64,000 bases of DNA from an uncultured Bacteroidota bacterium. Lineage in GTDB: Bacteria; Bacteroidota; Bacteroidia; Bacteroidales; UBA12481. Shown piece by piece: positions 54,864 to 62,838 of the stretch. The stretch's first letter is position 1. Every line of letters starts with the position of its first letter. Under the pieces are notes generated by a model, which was not told the DNA's origin, ran no database searches, and worked only from the letters and a program-made list of their open reading frames with translations. The stretch is taken from contig CAINOB010000047.1 in assembly GCA_903851365.1 (NCBI GenBank), positions 1 through 64,000 of the forward strand, given 5' to 3'. Made by a program: the position numbers and the translations under genes.

Positions 54864-55727
54864 TTACTCTTTTATTTGGTCCAATTTGCCCAGAATCTTT
54901 TCAAGCTCTTCATCGGAATTGAAGGAAAGTATGATCTTCCCTTTTCCTTTGCTGCTCCGCTTAAATTGGACGCTAACCTGGAAGTAACGTTTTAATTGGT
55001 CTTGTAATTGCCCATGTTCACCGGGAACCGGTACATTTTCTTTAGGTTTAGGTTGACCCTTGGTTTGAATTTCACGAACAAGTTCTTCTATCCTTCTAAC
55101 AGATAGATTGTTGTCGAGTATCTTCTGATAAATAACCAACTGTGTTGCAGGATCCTCAATATTGATCAAGGTTCTGGCATGCCCCATCGAAAGTTTTGCA
55201 GTCCTCAGCCCAAGCTGAATCTCTGCAGGCAACTTCAGTAATCTGAGGTAATTGGCGATAGTCGAGCGCTTCTTTCCTACCCGGTCGCTCATGCTTTCCT
55301 GTGTCAGCGTGCATTCATCAATCAATCGCTGATAAGAAATAGCTACCTCGATAGGATCAAGATCTTCACGTTGTATATTTTCAACCAATGCAAGTTCGAG
55401 CATTGACTGGTCATCGGCCGTTCTGATATATGCCGGTATCCGAGTTAATCCGGCAATCAACGAAGCCTTCAAACGTCTTTCGCCGGCAATCAGCTGATAT
55501 CTTCTAACATCCAGTTTCCTTACTGTTATCGGCTGTATAATGCCAATCTGCCGGATCGATGCCGCGAGTTCCTCCAGCGTCTCCTGGTCGAAATGCGACC
55601 GGGGCTGGAATGGATTGGTTTCGATCAGGCTGATTTCAATCTCATTTATTGACGCTTCAGGCTTAATGGTAGCATCCTCTATCAGGGAGCTAAGTCCTCT
55701 TCCCAAAACGCTTCTCTTTTCCGTCAT
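54864..55727 (-). CDS. parB: Chromosome partitioning protein ParB
   Basis: A 287-residue ParB/Spo0J-type CTPase and DNA-binding protein. The N-terminal domain has INEIEISLIETNPFQPRSHFD, ELAASIRQIGIIQPI and the GERR box in IAGERRLKASLIAG. A KorB/HTH region follows: LVENIQREDLDPIEVAISY, then QESMSDRVGKKRSTIANYLRLL. A C-terminal dimerisation region closes the chain (KRYFQVSVQFKRSSKGKGKI). It marks the origin region and works with ParA, encoded 15 bases upstream. I looked for a parS palindrome centred on CACGTG nearby and did not find one. Confidence 0.93.
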   Translation of the reverse strand: MTEKRSVLGRGLSSLIEDATIKPEASINEIEISLIETNPFQPRSHFDQETLEELAASIRQIGIIQPITVRKLDVRRYQLIAGERRLKASLIAGLTRIPAYIRTADDQSMLELALVENIQREDLDPIEVAISYQRLIDECTLTQESMSDRVGKKRSTIANYLRLLKLPAEIQLGLRTAKLSMGHARTLINIEDPATQLVIYQKILDNNLSVRRIEELVREIQTKGQPKPKENVPVPGEHGQLQDQLKRYFQVSVQFKRSSKGKGKIILSFNSDEELEKILGKLDQIKE

Positions 55728-55742
55728 CCTGTATTTACTTCG

Positions 55743-56543
55743 TTAATCAATAACTTTATCGGTATCCCTGATCTGGGTCATGCCATTCTTTTGCAGCAAT
55801 TCCCGTGCGAGGTTGAGGTGATTCAACGATCCTTTTGAGTTGGCATCATACATAACCACCGGCTTTCCATAACTCGGCGCTTCACCTAATTTTACGTTCC
55901 TGCTAATGATAGTATTGAATACCATTGACTGGAAATGTTTGGTTACCTCGTCATAAACCTGGTTCGATAACCTCAGCCTGTTATCATACATAGTTAGTAA
56001 AAATCCTTCAATCTCAAGCTCGGGATTCAACCTGCTCTGAATTATCTTAATTGTGTTGAGCAGTTTTCCCAGTCCCTCTAAAGCAAAATACTCACACTGA
56101 ACAGGGATAATCACTGAATTGGCAGCTGTCAGCGCATTCACCGTCAGTAAACCTAACGACGGGGAACAATCTATCAGAACAAAATGATAATCATTCTTCA
56201 CCTGATCGATCACACTTGTCATTAGCCGCTCACGGTTTGGCAGGTTCAGAATTTCAATCTCAGCACCAACAAGATCGATATTTGAAGGTAATACATCGAA
56301 TCCGGGAACCTCGGTATTGAGAATAATATTTTTTGGATTAACATCGTCGACCAGGCACTCGTAAAGGCTGGTTTTTATATTCCTTACATCAAATCCGGCT
56401 CCTGAAGTTGCATTGGCCTGCGGATCCGCATCTACGAGCAAAACCCTGTATTCCAGGACCGCTAAGCTCGCCGCCAAATTGATGGCGGTGGTCGTTTTCC
56501 CTACTCCACCCTTCTGGTTAGCTATCGAAATCACTTTGCCCAT
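55743..56543 (-). CDS. parA: Chromosome partitioning ATPase ParA
   Basis: A 266-residue ParA/Soj ATPase with the deviant Walker [17 protein letters not shown] near the N-terminus, Walker [10 protein letters not shown] and [14 protein letters not shown], and the late [13 protein letters not shown] motif. With ParB it moves the chromosome origin. Start set at the ATG at 56543; a TTG six bases upstream is not needed. A -10 candidate lies at 56564-56571. recJ is on the same strand 69 bases upstream. Confidence 0.94.
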   Translation of the reverse strand: MGKVISIANQKGGVGKTTTAINLAASLAVLEYRVLLVDADPQANATSGAGFDVRNIKTSLYECLVDDVNPKNIILNTEVPGFDVLPSNIDLVGAEIEILNLPNRERLMTSVIDQVKNDYHFVLIDCSPSLGLLTVNALTAANSVIIPVQCEYFALEGLGKLLNTIKIIQSRLNPELEIEGFLLTMYDNRLRLSNQVYDEVTKHFQSMVFNTIISRNVKLGEAPSYGKPVVMYDANSKGSLNHLNLARELLQKNGMTQIRDTDKVID

Positions 56544-56563
56544 AAACAATATTTTTAGCGCCG

Positions 56564-56571
56564 TAAAAGTA
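56564..56571 (-). promoter_or_regulatory. Candidate -10 element TACTTTTA of the parAB operon
   Basis: On the minus strand, a 7/8 match to TAnnTTTG located 20 bases before the parA ATG at 56543. It suggests parA can be transcribed without recJ. Confidence 0.4.
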
Positions 56572-56612
56572 GCGATAAAACCGATATTATCCGGTTGTGG
56601 AAGTCAATTCAG

Positions 56613-58328
56613 TTATTGGAAGCGGATATCCTTAACCATCAACTGCATGCTGGTGGCCCCACGGAAAGTGTTCTCCTCCACAGTAAAGGCGATGTCAAAC
56701 GGCTTGCCTAAATGAATATCATTAAAGAGATGTCCCATATTAAAAGCAATCCCTTCAAAATCGGGTTGATTCCCTTTAACAGAGGTTATGCTTAGTTTCA
56801 GATGCTCCCATGACCTTCCAACCTGCCTGCTTTTGGAGGTATCCCGAAGGTTACGACAAACAAAAACCGGTGAATTATTATCCGGACCGAAAGGCTCAAA
56901 TTGTCTTAAAACCCTAAAAAACTTAGGAGTAATATCGGCCAGGTCGATTTCTGCATCGATCACTATCTGAGGAATCAACTGTTCGCTCGTGATGGTTGAT
57001 GATACATATTCCTCAAAACGCTGGGTAAAAAGTTCAATGTTTTCCAGAGGCATGCTCAGTCCCGCGGCGTACTTATGGCCCCCAAAACTTTCCAGCAGAT
57101 CTGAACAGGCACTGATTGCTTTATAAAGATCATAATTATCAACAGATCTGGCAGAACCTGTTGCCATTCCGCTCGATCGGGTTAACACAACAGTGGGACG
57201 GTAATAAAAATCGATCAAACGCGAGGCTACAATTCCAACTACCCCCTTGTGCCACTCGGGATGATACAAAACCGTCGTTTTCCTGGATTTCATATCATCC
57301 ATACCGTCAACCATTTTTCTTGCCAGATCGGTAATCTCAACATCAATGTTCTTACGGTAATCATTATATGAATCCACTTTCCCCGCAAGTTCGTTAGCAC
57401 TCTTCTCGTCTTTGGCGACTAGAAGCTCTACCGCACTTTCACCGGACGATATTCTCCCGGCAGCATTGATTCTGGGTCCGATCTTGAAAACTATATCCGA
57501 AACCGTGATCTGCCGGTCATCGCAATTGCTGATAGTGACCAGTGCTTTCAAGCCCGGTACCGGATTTTCATTGAGTTTTTTCAACCCATGATAGGCAAGT
57601 ATCCTGTTCTCACCGCTCATCGGGACTAAATCTGCAGCAATGCTCACACAAACCAGATCAAGATATTTTGCAATATGTGAGAACGGAATTCCATTGCGTA
57701 AACAAAATGCCTGCAGTAGTTTGAATCCCACACCGCAACCCGACAGCTCTTTACAGGGATATCCGCAATCCGGCTGCTTTGGATCGAGAATAGCCACGGC
57801 AACAGGCAATTCCAGGTCAGGAAGATGGTGATCGCAAATAATAAATTCGATCCCCTTGCGCCTGGCATAATCCATCTTATCAATTGCCTTAATTCCGCAA
57901 TCCAGCGCAATCACCAAAGTAAAACCCTCTTTGGCAGCATATTCGATCCCCGGAAAGGAAATCCCGTAACCTTCGGAATAACGGTCAGGGATGTAATACC
58001 CAACGTTTGGAAGCCTTTTCCTCAGAAAAGAATAGATCAGGGCAACCGAAGTTGTTCCGTCGACATCATAATCGCCGTAAACCAAAACTTTTTCCTGCTT
58101 TTCTATTGCTTCGTTCAATCTTTGAACCGCTTTATCCATGTCCTTCATCAGGAAAGGATTATGCAATCCCTCAAGCTGCGGCCTGAAAAAGTGCCGCGCA
58201 TCTTCAAAATCCTTGATACCCCGTTGAACGAGTAAGGAGGCTAAACTTCTGCCTATTGCCAGCTCATTCGATAAGCTTTCGACAATAATTGGTTCTGGCT
58301 CAGGCAGTATATTCCAAAATTTAATCAT
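56613..58328 (-). CDS. recJ: Single-stranded-DNA-specific exonuclease RecJ
   Basis: A 571-residue 5'-3' exonuclease of the DHH phosphoesterase family. It has VLVYGDYDVDGTTSVALIYS, the alternate motif ALDCGIKAIDKMDYA, the namesake FIICDHHLPD, a later GPRINAAGRISSGESAVEL and DHHA1-type GGHKYAAGLSM. The C-terminal OB-fold (PVFVCRNLRDTSKSRQVG) completes the chain. It acts in recombination and mismatch repair. The TTG at 58340 is an unnecessary extension; the ATG at 58328 is used. It is divergent from lysS with 99 bases between the two starts. Confidence 0.94.
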   Translation of the reverse strand: MIKFWNILPEPEPIIVESLSNELAIGRSLASLLVQRGIKDFEDARHFFRPQLEGLHNPFLMKDMDKAVQRLNEAIEKQEKVLVYGDYDVDGTTSVALIYSFLRKRLPNVGYYIPDRYSEGYGISFPGIEYAAKEGFTLVIALDCGIKAIDKMDYARRKGIEFIICDHHLPDLELPVAVAILDPKQPDCGYPCKELSGCGVGFKLLQAFCLRNGIPFSHIAKYLDLVCVSIAADLVPMSGENRILAYHGLKKLNENPVPGLKALVTISNCDDRQITVSDIVFKIGPRINAAGRISSGESAVELLVAKDEKSANELAGKVDSYNDYRKNIDVEITDLARKMVDGMDDMKSRKTTVLYHPEWHKGVVGIVASRLIDFYYRPTVVLTRSSGMATGSARSVDNYDLYKAISACSDLLESFGGHKYAAGLSMPLENIELFTQRFEEYVSSTITSEQLIPQIVIDAEIDLADITPKFFRVLRQFEPFGPDNNSPVFVCRNLRDTSKSRQVGRSWEHLKLSITSVKGNQPDFEGIAFNMGHLFNDIHLGKPFDIAFTVEENTFRGATSMQLMVKDIRFQ

Positions 58329-58375
58329 AAGGAGTCTCAAGTGGTAAAAAAATAAAAATAAGCAAATTTCCCCTG

Positions 58376-58406
58376 TTTGTTATAACTCCGGCGAAAAGTA
58401 TCTTTG
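58376..58406 (+). promoter_or_regulatory. lysS promoter: TTTG-N19-TATCTTTG
   Basis: TTTG (58376-58379) and TATCTTTG (58399-58406) at the ideal 19-base spacing form the clearest consensus promoter in the window. The TTG at 58404 lies within it, so the ATG at 58428 is taken as the start. Confidence 0.8.
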
Positions 58407-58427
58407 CAAAAATATATACCACCCGAT

Positions 58428-59930
58428 ATGCCGGAACTTAGCGAACAGGAACAAATCAGGAGACAATCTCTTCAGGAAATAAGAAACATGGGTATTAATC
58501 CATATCCAGCCGCAAAATACCCGGTTGATTCCAGTGCTGCGGCTACACTGCTGAATTTTAATGACAATCCGGATGAATGGAAGGATAAGTGCTTTGCAGG
58601 CAGACTCATGACCCGAAGGATCATGGGTAAAGCATCATTTGCAGAGCTGATGGATTCATCAGGCAGGATACAGATATACCTGAACCGCGACGAACTCTGT
58701 CCGGGAGAAAACAAAGAACTTTATAATACTCTTTTTAAGCGCCTCCTGGATATAGGTGATATAATTGGTGTTAAAGGCGATGTATTCCGTACTCATGTAG
58801 GCGAAGTGACCGTAAGTGTTAAAGAACTGACACTTCTGGCTAAAACAGTCAGGCCATTACCAATTGTTAAGGAAAAGGACGGCGTTTTGTATGATGCATT
58901 TTCTGACCCTGAGCAACGATATCGTCAGCGGTATCTCGATCTTATTGTCAACCCATCGGTGAGGGAGGTATTCATTAAGAGGACAAAAATCATAACCGTG
59001 ATGCGGGAGATGCTGGACGCCAAAGGTTACTATGAGGTGGAAACTCCGATTCTGCAACCCATACATGGAGGAGCTGCTGCCCGGCCGTTTGTTACCCATC
59101 ACAACACCCTGGATATCGATTTATACCTTCGGATTGCCAACGAACTTTACCTTAAACGCTTAATTGTCGGCGGATTCGATGGAGTTTATGAGTTTTCAAA
59201 AGACTTCCGCAATGAGGGAATGGACCGTTTCCATAACCCGGAGTTCACACAGATTGAACTTTATGTCGCTTACAAGGATTATTTCTGGATGATGGACCTC
59301 GTGGAGGAGATGATCGAAAAAATCGCCATGACCCTGCATGGAACGACGCAGGTTCAGGTTGGCGAAATCCTGATTGACTTTAAGCGTCCATGGAAACGCT
59401 TTACCATGTTTGGCGCCATAGAGCATTTTACTGGTATCGACGTTAGTCAGATGGATGAGGAACAATTGGTTGAAACATGCAAAAAACTGCATATCGATAT
59501 CGATAAAACCATGGGCAAAGGCAAACTCATCGATTCCCTGTTTGGTGAATGCTGCGAATCAAAATTGATCCAGCCAACCTTCATTATGGACTATCCGATT
59601 GAAATGTCGCCGCTGGCAAAAAAACACCGCAGCGTTGAAGGGCTGGTCGAACGGTTCGAATGCATCGTCAACAGCAAGGAAATATGCAATGCCTATTCTG
59701 AGCTTAACGACCCCATTGATCAACGCGAAAGATTTGAAGAGCAGATGCTTTTGGCTAAGAGAGGTGATGAAGAAGCAATGGCACTTGATGAAGATTTCCT
59801 GAGGGCAATTGAATTCGGCATGCCACCAACTTCAGGTCTCGGAATCGGCATCGACCGGTTGGCGATGATCATGACAAACTCGCAGTCAATTCAGGATGTA
59901 CTGTTGTTTCCGCAGATGCGACCGGAATAG
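58428..59930 (+). CDS. lysS: Lysyl-tRNA synthetase, class II
   Basis: A 500-residue class IIb enzyme that charges tRNA-Lys. The N-terminal OB anticodon-binding domain includes GRLMTRRIMGKASFAELMD. The catalytic domain has motif 1 (VETPILQPIHGGAAARPF), motif 2 (YEFSKDFRNEGMDRFHNPEFTQIE, split about residues 255-278) and motif 3 (GIGIDRLAM). LRIANELYLKRLIVGGF matches the active-site strand. Length fits bacterial LysS. The start is fixed by the consensus promoter at 58376-58406. Confidence 0.96.
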   Translation: MPELSEQEQIRRQSLQEIRNMGINPYPAAKYPVDSSAAATLLNFNDNPDEWKDKCFAGRLMTRRIMGKASFAELMDSSGRIQIYLNRDELCPGENKELYNTLFKRLLDIGDIIGVKGDVFRTHVGEVTVSVKELTLLAKTVRPLPIVKEKDGVLYDAFSDPEQRYRQRYLDLIVNPSVREVFIKRTKIITVMREMLDAKGYYEVETPILQPIHGGAAARPFVTHHNTLDIDLYLRIANELYLKRLIVGGFDGVYEFSKDFRNEGMDRFHNPEFTQIELYVAYKDYFWMMDLVEEMIEKIAMTLHGTTQVQVGEILIDFKRPWKRFTMFGAIEHFTGIDVSQMDEEQLVETCKKLHIDIDKTMGKGKLIDSLFGECCESKLIQPTFIMDYPIEMSPLAKKHRSVEGLVERFECIVNSKEICNAYSELNDPIDQRERFEEQMLLAKRGDEEAMALDEDFLRAIEFGMPPTSGLGIGIDRLAMIMTNSQSIQDVLLFPQMRPE

Positions 59931-59934
59931 CAGT

Positions 59935-61380
59935 TTATTTTTTTGATTGTTCGAGAATCCACAAGGCATCTTTGGTGACCTGATCATCCACTGATATTTT
60001 ATTGATCAGCGCCTTTTCGCGTATCTGGTTCATCAGGACTGCATCTTTCAGGATATTCATCCTGTAATAGGCTACATCGTGTGGAATTTTACCAGCCTGA
60101 TCATCCATCCAGAACATATAATCGGCATTGCCAGCCATTTTTTCCTGCATGGTAACACCTGCATAATCCGCTTGCTGTTGAATATTGTCGAACCACTGGT
60201 AATCTCCGATGATCGCCCGGAGAAAATCATAGCGATATTCCCGGGATGCTGCCGGATAATAATGCTTGTATAAAACATCGGTAAAATTCCAGTCGAACTT
60301 GTGGTAAAACCGCTCGGTGACCATGATCAGCAAAAGATTCATGCTCTCTACTGTTTTCTGGATATTGAGTGAACCGGTATCCTTAGGGGCGGTCCAGCTA
60401 TCAGGATAAATAGTTGAATTATAATACCAGAAAGCTTCATTGGCAAACGCTCTGGCTGGGATCTTTGCACCGAGGAGATTAAAGAAATAACTGTCGGAGA
60501 TCGCCAGCACCCTAGGCTTTTTTATCGAATCAGCAGCGTTAAAATGGAAGGCCGGATATCCCATCTTCGGATGGCTCGGAGCCCTCAAAAGGTTCATGAT
60601 ATCGGCAACATCGCCATCGGTATCCTTCAGGCTGTCCGACATTTCGACCCGGTCAATAATCAGGTCAGGGACTCTCAGTCCAAGAGTTTTATCGATAAAG
60701 CCAAGTAAAGTATCAGCGGCAACAACCATTCCGCCTACCGACCAATGTATTCCACCTTTTGGGAAAAGAGGAAATGCTGCGCTGCTCTTTTTATCATGGA
60801 AATAACGATTCAGATCTAACATAGGAATTCCCCTTTTCTCAGATTCCTTTAAGATAGCCTGGTAGTTATTCTGATCCGATTTAAAATGAAGAAACCGCGC
60901 CGGTATGTATTCGGGGTGATAGGTGGCTTTACCTGGCTCCAGGACAACAGCCAGTTTAACCCCAAGTTTTGCAAGTGTATCTTTCACCATCTTAAGTCGG
61001 TTGAACTTCTGGTCCCAGAAATAATCCCCCAGATAATCTCTTCCGGTGTATGAACGAATATAATCTGATTCGTACAGGTATTTTTTCTTACCAACCACCA
61101 CTCCTGAAGCATTGGCTTTAGAAAACAGGGCGTATTCAACCTGATTTTTCATCCGAATAAGCGTGGGACGAAATCCAACATGCTCCTCAGTAGCCTTATT
61201 AAACTGACCCTGAAACTCGTCAGTAAACCAGGTCTTCAGACTAAACTTCGGATAAACGGCCAGATCTCCCTGTCCGCGCAGGGCCTTTTCCCTGAATAAA
61301 CCGGAGCTCTGCTGAATGACCGGTACCAGCAGCACCATTAGGAGCAGAATGAAAATCGCCGTTTTAAGTTTCTGGTTCAT
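59935..61380 (-). CDS. AlgJ/AlgX-like SGNH polysaccharide acetylation protein
   Basis: A 481-residue protein with an N-terminal membrane anchor or signal (TAIFILLLMVLLVPVIQQ). The rest is the periplasmic SGNH-like domain found in AlgJ, AlgX and related partners of MBOAT transferases: DYFWDQKFNRLKMVKDTLAKL, VLEPGKATYHPEYIP, KGGIHWSVGG and LAISDSYFF. The Ser in SDSYF is the likely nucleophile and the His in GIHWS its partner. In AlgX/AlgJ an Asp stands two residues before this His; here it is Gly. It probably passes acetyl groups to a surface polysaccharide. It follows the MBOAT gene by three bases. Confidence 0.75.
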   Translation of the reverse strand: MNQKLKTAIFILLLMVLLVPVIQQSSGLFREKALRGQGDLAVYPKFSLKTWFTDEFQGQFNKATEEHVGFRPTLIRMKNQVEYALFSKANASGVVVGKKKYLYESDYIRSYTGRDYLGDYFWDQKFNRLKMVKDTLAKLGVKLAVVLEPGKATYHPEYIPARFLHFKSDQNNYQAILKESEKRGIPMLDLNRYFHDKKSSAAFPLFPKGGIHWSVGGMVVAADTLLGFIDKTLGLRVPDLIIDRVEMSDSLKDTDGDVADIMNLLRAPSHPKMGYPAFHFNAADSIKKPRVLAISDSYFFNLLGAKIPARAFANEAFWYYNSTIYPDSWTAPKDTGSLNIQKTVESMNLLLIMVTERFYHKFDWNFTDVLYKHYYPAASREYRYDFLRAIIGDYQWFDNIQQQADYAGVTMQEKMAGNADYMFWMDDQAGKIPHDVAYYRMNILKDAVLMNQIREKALINKISVDDQVTKDALWILEQSKK

Positions 61381-61383
61381 AAG

Positions 61384-62811
61384 CTAAAACCGGAAATATA
61401 TAAATGGATTAAAGCCTGTCGTCGTAAGTGAAGCCATACAATAAACCAGCAGCAATAAGGCAATCAAACCGCCAGCCAGGGTTTTTTGAGTGGAATAAGG
61501 AACTTTAAGTTGCCTGTCCTGCCAACCCTCAATTCCCTGGATCACGCCAAAGAATGCAAAGAATGCTCCAGCCAGCAGAATGAACCAGAATTGAGTATCG
61601 AATCGCCACGACGGTAACCCGCCTTCAAAGGCAAACATTTTCTTAATATAAAGCCAGGCTTGATTAAGATCGGCAGCCCGGAATAACACCCACCCTATCA
61701 AGGTGATAAAATAGGTTAAAATAACCGATGGAATCTTTCCGATTTTATCGGTAAAACGTATGAGGAATAATCGGTCCAGAATTAAAAATAACCCATGAAA
61801 GCCTCCCCAGATGATAAAATTCCAGGCTGCTCCGTGCCACAGACCTGAAATAAGGAACACTATCCAAAGATTAAAAAAGAGCCTGGTCTTGGTTTTAACC
61901 CGGCTTCCGCCAAGCGGTATGTACAGGTAATCCTTCATCCAGCGCCCCAGCGTCATGTGCCAGCGCCTCCAGAACTCAGTGATGTTTCTCGATATATAAG
62001 GATTGTTAAAATTCTCCGGGAATGTAAAACCGAGCATCTTAGCAATACCGATAGCCATATCCGAATACCCGGAGAAATCATAGTATATCTGGAATGAATA
62101 AGCTACAATGCCGAGCCAGGCAACGGGAGTAGTAATATTCATTGGTCCAAGAGCAAAAATACGGTCAACTTCGGCTCCCAGAACATTGGCAATTAAAACT
62201 TTTTTTGCCAACCCGATTATAAATCTGAACATCCCGAGGAACCTGTTGTCGACAGTTTCAAAGGCCCTGCGGTCAACTATCTGATCAGCAATTTCGTGAT
62301 ACCTGACAATCGGGCCCGCAATGAGTTTCGGAAAGAGGATAATATATAACTGGTAATCCCAAAACCGGGTGAGTGGCGCCTGAACGCGACGGTAAACATC
62401 CACCACATAGGTTACAGTCTCGAAGGTGTAGAAGGATATCCCAATCGGCATGATCAATTTCGACCAATGCAAACCATTGATTCCAAAGACTTTTAGCAGT
62501 ATATCGAAATTTTCGATAAAGAAATTGGAATACTTGAAGTAGAAAAGCAAACCCAGGTTGATCGATACCGACAGGGTCAAAAGGAGCCGCCGGTGCAGTT
62601 TACTTTTGGATGATGACATCCATTTAACCAAATGGAAATCGAGGAAGGTAGTGCCCAGCAGAACAAAAATAAATTTGGGGGCACCCCAGCTATAAAACAA
62701 AACACTGGCCAGCAGCGCCAGCCCGTTTCTGTATTTATATGGAACGAGGAAATAGGTTAAAAGGAAAACCGGCAAGAACCAAATCAGAAACAAACTGCTG
62801 CTGAATACCAT
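61384..62811 (-). CDS. MBOAT O-acyltransferase (AlgI/DltB-like)
   Basis: A 475-residue multi-pass membrane protein. It has FYSWGAPKFIFVLLGTTFLDF, MPIGISFYTFETVTYVVDVYR, NITEFWRRWHMTLGRWMKDYLYIP and the catalytic region FLISGLWHGAAWNFIIWG, with His326 as the MBOAT active-site residue. It moves an acyl, usually acetyl, group across the inner membrane for transfer to an envelope polymer. Its partner SGNH protein is encoded three bases downstream, as in alginate and cellulose acetylation systems. The upstream gene, a cDPG synthetase-like gene, ends 27 bases before it and may share the transcript. The target polymer is unknown. Confidence 0.9.
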   Translation of the reverse strand: MVFSSSLFLIWFLPVFLLTYFLVPYKYRNGLALLASVLFYSWGAPKFIFVLLGTTFLDFHLVKWMSSSKSKLHRRLLLTLSVSINLGLLFYFKYSNFFIENFDILLKVFGINGLHWSKLIMPIGISFYTFETVTYVVDVYRRVQAPLTRFWDYQLYIILFPKLIAGPIVRYHEIADQIVDRRAFETVDNRFLGMFRFIIGLAKKVLIANVLGAEVDRIFALGPMNITTPVAWLGIVAYSFQIYYDFSGYSDMAIGIAKMLGFTFPENFNNPYISRNITEFWRRWHMTLGRWMKDYLYIPLGGSRVKTKTRLFFNLWIVFLISGLWHGAAWNFIIWGGFHGLFLILDRLFLIRFTDKIGKIPSVILTYFITLIGWVLFRAADLNQAWLYIKKMFAFEGGLPSWRFDTQFWFILLAGAFFAFFGVIQGIEGWQDRQLKVPYSTQKTLAGGLIALLLLVYCMASLTTTGFNPFIYFRF

Positions 62812-62838
62812 ATTCTTACCGGTTTACCCTTGGGCCTG

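Noticed and set aside
54864-56543. parS site near parAB
   Set aside because: I looked for palindromes centred on CACGTG or close variants around parAB and saw none; the site is probably elsewhere.
58404-58427. TTG start for lysS
   Set aside because: The TTG lies inside the consensus -10 element; the ATG at 58428 fits the family.
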